Below, one piece after another: positions 58,496 to 64,000 of a stretch of DNA of 64,000 bases (the first letter of the stretch is position 1; every line of letters begins with the position of its first letter). The translations under genes and the position numbers were made by a program. The DNA lies in the NCBI GenBank assembly GCA_036785705.1, contig JAWUZG010000354.1, forward strand, positions 1-64,000, in the 5' to 3' direction. The DNA comes from Acanthornis magna. Its lineage: Eukaryota > Chordata > Aves > Passeriformes > Acanthizidae. The notes beneath the pieces are model-generated. The model was not told the origin of the DNA and ran no database searches. It worked only from the letters and a program-made list of their open reading frames with translations.

Positions 58496-61400
58496 ATTCT
58501 CTGGAAGTGGGTACATCTGTGTCTTGAACAACAAAAATCATGCTCTTCCTGACTCCACTTCCTTGACACCTGCAAGCAAATTAAATATGTGCTAAAATGT
58601 CCAGTTATATGAAAATTGGTTTGGAAAGGGCAGCTAGAGTAAAATCTAAAATGAAGGCAGGAAAATAACAGAAATCATAAATAACAGGAAGTCATGACAG
58701 GGGCATAATCTTTTCCAGCCTTAATGATTTTATTATTTTATGAGATGTGGTAATACTATGTAAAAATAAGACTCTCTGTAGAGTTGCCCAAAATAATATC
58801 TAGTAATCATTTGAGACATCCTATGTGGAATGGGTTGGTAAGTTGCAGACCTTACAGTGGTGCTGTAGCCTCGGGAGTGCTGGATTTCAGGGCGAATAAG
58901 CACAGGCAAAGCACATTGCATGCCTGTGGGCAGTAGAAACAAATGCTTCTTAGAGGTCACAAAGCCTCACAAAGAATCAATCTGTAGATACACATGTGCA
59001 TGTGCCATGCATGTGCCAAGATACACTTTGTGATAGAACACTGATAGTGCAGGGCAGTAATGAGGGGCAGCACTGTAGGATTTAATTTGTTATTATTTTA
59101 TTTTACAACCAAGTTAAATGTAGATGCATACTTGAATTTCTTAGGACCTGGAAGATTCTTCAGCCTGTGAAACCACATGATGAGAAGGTGTTTTCCCTGC
59201 CAGGCAGGGCAGGTCTGGCTTCAGACATCTCAGAAGAACATCCTGGTTTGGTCTCTTTGCTGCTTCTGTCTCCTTCTGCTCTGTCTTCTTCCACAATGCA
59301 TAGTGTGTTATGCTATGTCCTGTTGAGGAGCTAAACCATGTCTATTTAACAGTCACTGGGCATTGCCTGTTTGTCAAATGTTTTAATCTGTGAACCAAAT
59401 ACGTGGAATGTGCAGTTAGCTTGCAGGAGTAGGTAGTCATAGGGGTTTACATGGGCTGATTGAGTGGGGTTTTCGCCTTAGTTTTGCGGATGCTGTTGTA
59501 TCATACCATGCTGCTTGTTTTCCAAAATTAAGCAGTATTTTAAGAAAAGAAAGGAAAGAAGCTTCCAGAAGAGTTTAATTTAAAATTACTTCAAGAATCC
59601 TGAACTTCCATAGCCATTTCATATGGAGCAATGCTAATGTTGTGCAATATGCATTAAAAGGGGAGGGGAAGAATGAAATGCTTTCAAACAAATGACTAAT
59701 GGGCACATTAGGACAAGTCTTCTTGCATCTTAGGCATTTTCACTTCTTACATTGTTATGACTACAAGTTCTACATTTATTTACCACATAAAACTTTCATC
59801 TTTAGGGAATGAAAGATTTCCATATTAGCGCAGCAGAAATTTCCTCAAAACTGTTATGATTTTTACTTACTAATTAGGAAAATATTTTTGATCCTATGGA
59901 TTGAAGAGAGACCAGGAGGTTTTCCATCTAACTAACTAGCTGTTATGCAACATGTGTGTTAAAATATAAATAGTCTTTATATCTCTCTAATAATTTATTT
60001 GATACACAAGTATGAGTGTTATTACCTCATGTGCATGTAACGAAGAGTGTCTCATGTTTTCTTGAATTCTACATGTCCATGAAGTAGAGACACCTTTTTA
60101 GTAGAGCTACTGATTTTCATCAGCTATTCATAACAAAAATACAAACTGATTTTGTTTTTAATATGGAATAGTGATATTTCAGTTTATTTTTAAAATTTTT
60201 TAAAAATTAATTTTGAACAAACAGGATTTTCCCTGTTCTGAACAGTAAAAACCAAAATCTGAAAGTCATTTAATAGAAGGCATTCTCACACTGGTAGGAA
60301 TGCGTGATAAAATGATGTTACAGAAGATTTTGTAAGAAGATGTAAAATTATATGGATAAGTAGAATATCATGGCAGCTAAGAGTACCAATTTATATTATA
60401 GATTCTCCTGTGTTGAAACAGTAGCACAAGTTATTTTCATTCATTGCAAAATGAAAAGCCCACTCCCTAAGACAGAAATTCTTTTAAAGTTGCTCTGTGT
60501 GTTAAAGAGAATGTTGCAGTAGTGACCCCCTGAGTGCCACATGGGTCATCCTGAGCTCTCCCAGGGGATGCCCAACTCCAGCATGAAAACAGAGTCCCTG
60601 CCTTTGCATGTGTTTAGCTGAAGAGCTTCACCACAAAGGCAAAGCTCTTCAGGTCAGTTCTGGTTGTTTTCAAGGCACTTGGAGAATCCTTCAGTCCCTG
60701 TTCTTACCTAGTGGCGCTGGGGAGAAAGAGAGGGAAGACACTGTCTTGGTGCTGCTCCCTTGCTCTTCACTTCTTCCAAGGCACTGCTGCTCAGCACTTT
60801 GCCCTGGTACCTCCAGAGGTCCTACTTACTGGTGAAGAGGGTCAGCAGTGCTATTTGCTGTAAGCTTCGCAGTATTTTTTTCTTTTTTTAAAATGAGTAA
60901 ATAATGTATAGCATCACCACCAGTGTTGTTCTAGCTTTTGTTGATCTCTGTATCTGATCTTCACCAGGCTGGGACATTTTGTGGGGAGGCAGAGAATGAC
61001 ACAAAAATGTTCTAGCAGTAGATGGTGAGCAAAGTCTGTAGCATGAAGCCATCTGTGGCTTCTCGCTTGTGGTGGCACGATAGATCTGTTAAGGAGACTT
61101 TTGGAGGACTAGGAAGCTAGAATGGATTTTAATGATTTATTTTCTTTGAAGTGAGGTACTTGGCATTTGATGGTTTATGCAATAATGAACAAAATTTTAA
61201 TATGTTGCAGGTTGTTTTCTGACACTTTCCCAGGATAGATTGCATGTCAGGCCTTTTATACTGTAAATATTTAGGAATAGCAGTGTTTGAAAAGAGAGAC
61301 TTGGCTATTCTACTAGCTTCTCAGAAGTTTTCTTGCTTAATGCAAGCATATCAAAGGATGACAATTAGTGCAACAGAAAAGAGAGTAAATATTTCAGTGT

Positions 61401-63173
61401 TAGGTGTTTGAGTACTATTGTTTTGTGTTGGTCTTCTTTGAAAAAAACTTCATTTGGTGAAACTGGAGGACAAAGTGCAGTGGGCAGTGAGTTGAGTGCT
61501 TTGCAGGGTACATCACTCAGAAGGAAGAGGGCACCTGGGCTGCCTCACAAAGCTGGAGGAGACAGGTGCTGACTTGACCTTTGGTGATTCCTTCTTAGTG
61601 TTCTTGGGTTGTTTTTGGTTTTCCGGGTGTGCTGCCAGGAAGACTCGAGAATGGACTTTGCACTGTCTCCATAAGAGAAACACTGTGCCTCTCCCACCTC
61701 TCAGTGACATTGTACTACCTCAGTTTTAGCAGCTTACTAAAGCAGAGGTTTAGCCTCATCCTGGCATGCCAAAGATCCCTTCTACTCTGTGATGTCTGTA
61801 AGAGACAGAGTTGGTCAAACACTTTGTGTGACCGAAACAAAGTTCTTGTGCTGCAACAACAGAGTGAGTCAAAATCTGTGTGTGGAAACTGTAATTCTCT
61901 CCCTTCCACTGGAGAGGTCATGTGGTTTTGAAGGTGCCTGCTCAGAAACCAATGTGACAGGTCCAAACCTAGTAAACCAGTGATGGTCTTTTTCACAAGA
62001 TGTTTGCAATTTGGGGTAATTTTTTGTTACACGTTTTTCTAATCAGGCTTTACAAACAAAAGAATTTGAATTTACAAGCCTTTATTCTTTCATTCAATCC
62101 TCTTAATTTAAGTTGATTTTGACCTATTCCAACTCTATTAATGATAAAATTGAAGAGGTGTTTTTGGCTACTGTTCATAAATATACAATGATCTACAGTG
62201 TTTTTTACTGAATAGAATTTGAATTTAAAATACCTAAAAGATTAGTATTGGAGTCACGTAATCTTATCTCAAATATCCCTTTCTTTAGTATGGGAGCTGG
62301 TTTCAACTTTTCTAATACTTAACCCTTTTGCCTTGTAAATAATGCATATGCACTATGTGACTATTAAGAATTTAGTCTGTTGTCTCTTATTTTTCTAATT
62401 TATATGGTCTTCCTGATATGAAATGAAGAAGATTCTGGACATATTCCCCCAGGACAGGAAAACTGCTAGTAGAATTCAATTCTCTCTCCTACAGAAATTT
62501 GAATATATTTCGAATGCATTAAAATTGATCTTAAAAGGCAGCATTCTTTGTGGAAAGGTATCACTGTGCATTTGCAACAAGTTAAAAAAGTATTATTTAT
62601 GTTCTAGAAGTTTGCTGTTAGCTTTCAACAGTCTTAAAACTCAAAAAATTACTTTCAGGAGTCATTCTGCAGTGTATTAGGATATCAATATAGCTCAGGT
62701 TTTACTTGTTGCAAATATGATTCTTGATATCACTTTGCAAGCAAATGCACTGTGCCCAGGGCTACAGCATCCACTGAAAAATGCCTTCCTGGACACTGCA
62801 AGGACACAGATGCAGTCTGGGCTGATTTCCAAGCTACTATGTCTGAAAATTCACCACATCACCTCTGCCAGCTCCTCTGTTTTTTGAAGGGATGAACTGA
62901 GGGGCACTGGGCATCTCACAATTGTGTATGGTGTTCTGCAGGTAGTTTTTTCAAAAGTGTAAAATTTTTGAAGTAAGGAAATCCTCCCTTGAGGCTCAGG
63001 CTGGCATACCATTTATGTACAAGTAAATAATGTGCAACCTTTTCAAAGGCAACACAAATCGTGAGTAAAAAAATTACCTATCTGTGTGAAGATTGATAGA
63101 GTAGGCATCGAATTTTGTTCTGTAAAAATGCCAATAAAGATGGAAGGTGAGTCAAGCTGCTTTATACACCACC
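58496..63173. other. AT-rich intergenic or intronic DNA, no gene recognised
   Basis: No exon series, RNA gene or transposable element is supported. Overlapping open frames at 61496-61996 on both strands coincide with a GC-richer patch and show no recognisable domain. Confidence 0.5.
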
Positions 63174-63191
63174 CCAAAAAAAAAAAAAAAA
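63174..63191. repeat. Poly(A) tract
   Basis: A run of about 18 A bases after CCACCCC. No retrotransposed body is recognised upstream. Confidence 0.9.
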
Positions 63192-64000
63192 GTTAAATAG
63201 ACCTAAATGAAACCCTAAACTGCTCTAGGTGTATTAATATAAAATGGTAAAGTCATACAAATGGAGCAACATATCTGAGACAAGACTGTGTATAATAGTA
63301 GTTTCCTGAATAAAATAGCAATAATGCCAGATTCTTATAGACCGTTATTCACAATCTAGAAGATAACTTTCTAAATATTTTTAGTTTACAGCATATAAAT
63401 AAATCAAAGAGTAAAATAATTGTATGTCAGACCATATGCTATCCAAGTATTTTACTGTGTAAGGGGCCTTAGAGATCCTGTATCACTTAATCATTTCATA
63501 AATATAGGTTTTCATTGAATATGAAATGTATACACAGTAAAGGCGAGTAATATGAATAGTACCAAAGTGACACATCCTGCAGTAGTAAATAATCCAGATA
63601 ACTAAATTGATCTACTCAGGGATACTTAACTGGCACATTTTGAGTTGTATTGAACAGTTACATGTATGGCAGTGTAGTATATCTCTTATTAGAGGTGGAC
63701 TTTGACTCCGTTTCCACCAGTTACAATTTATTAAGTTGAAGAGTGACTACTTTTAAACTCAGCTAATTAATTATTAGCTTAATACTTGGCAGTGTTGTTA
63801 CTTTGCAACAGGCTCTAAATCCAAGTTATTTATGATGGTAGTTCAGGCACTGCAAGGGATCAGTTTTCATGAGCTCTGAGTTACTGGGGTTTGTGGATCA
63901 GCACACACTCAGTCACGTACTCAGTAAGAAGAAAGGAAAGCGGAGCAGAGATGAGGAAATAATTGTGAAAGAATGTGGCTCCCACCATGGTGCAATGGCA
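63192..64000. other. AT-rich sequence to the window end
   Basis: Nothing recognised. Confidence 0.5.

Noticed and set aside
61496..61996. Overlapping frames on both strands of up to 100 codons
   Set aside because: No splice structure or recognised domain; a GC-richer patch explains the lack of stops.
1..64000. tRNA, rRNA, CRISPR, telomeric TTAGGG arrays, phage or bacterial gene clusters
   Set aside because: I looked for characteristic motifs (T-arm GTTCGAATCC-type words, direct repeats with unique spacers, TTAGGG runs) and found none that hold up.

Overview
The window reads as a piece of a bird genome, most likely a songbird. The evidence is two recognisable CR1 LINE 3' fragments (one with the CR1-type ATTCTATGAT-like tail) and two ERV long terminal repeats of kinds I recall from passerine genomes. 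The host assignment is an inference from these repeats. No complete protein-coding gene and no tRNA or rRNA gene could be recognised, and no bacterial-style operons or CRISPR arrays are present.

Region 1 (1-20198) is one tandem array of a GC-rich macrosatellite with a 3,463-bp unit. Using the trinucleotide tta before the GCAGCGTGGAG landmark as unit start, units begin at 3337, 6800, 10263, 11636, 15086 and 18549. A partial unit lies at the left window edge and a truncated one at the right end. Full units are nearly identical. Each unit is a higher-order repeat: two stretches are degenerate 68-72-bp sub-repeats, separated by complex sequence. One unit (10263-11635) is short and divergent. It has a deletion between two sub-repeats, a second internal deletion, and a 127-bp duplicated tail where old-type and array-type sequence meet. 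Open frames run through every unit, but the differences between copies mostly change amino acids, so I do not call genes there.

Region 2 (20199-24000) is the array edge, where the sequence becomes AT-rich with single-copy character. Forty-five bases past the break is an exon-like segment: an acceptor-like site, 28 open codons, a stop, and two AATAAA signals. A second exon-like open segment, an ERV LTR in minus orientation and a long purine-only tract follow.

Region 3 (24000-64000) is AT-rich, repeat-poor, gene-desert-like sequence. It holds a CR1 fragment at 24.7 kb, an ERVL-type solo LTR at 36.2-36.7 kb, two CR1 pieces at 55.5-56.45 kb, and several microsatellites and homopolymers. A few segments look like possible conserved non-coding elements. 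The main interest of the window is the structure and evolution of the macrosatellite, its aberrant unit, and its edge against an exon-like sequence.
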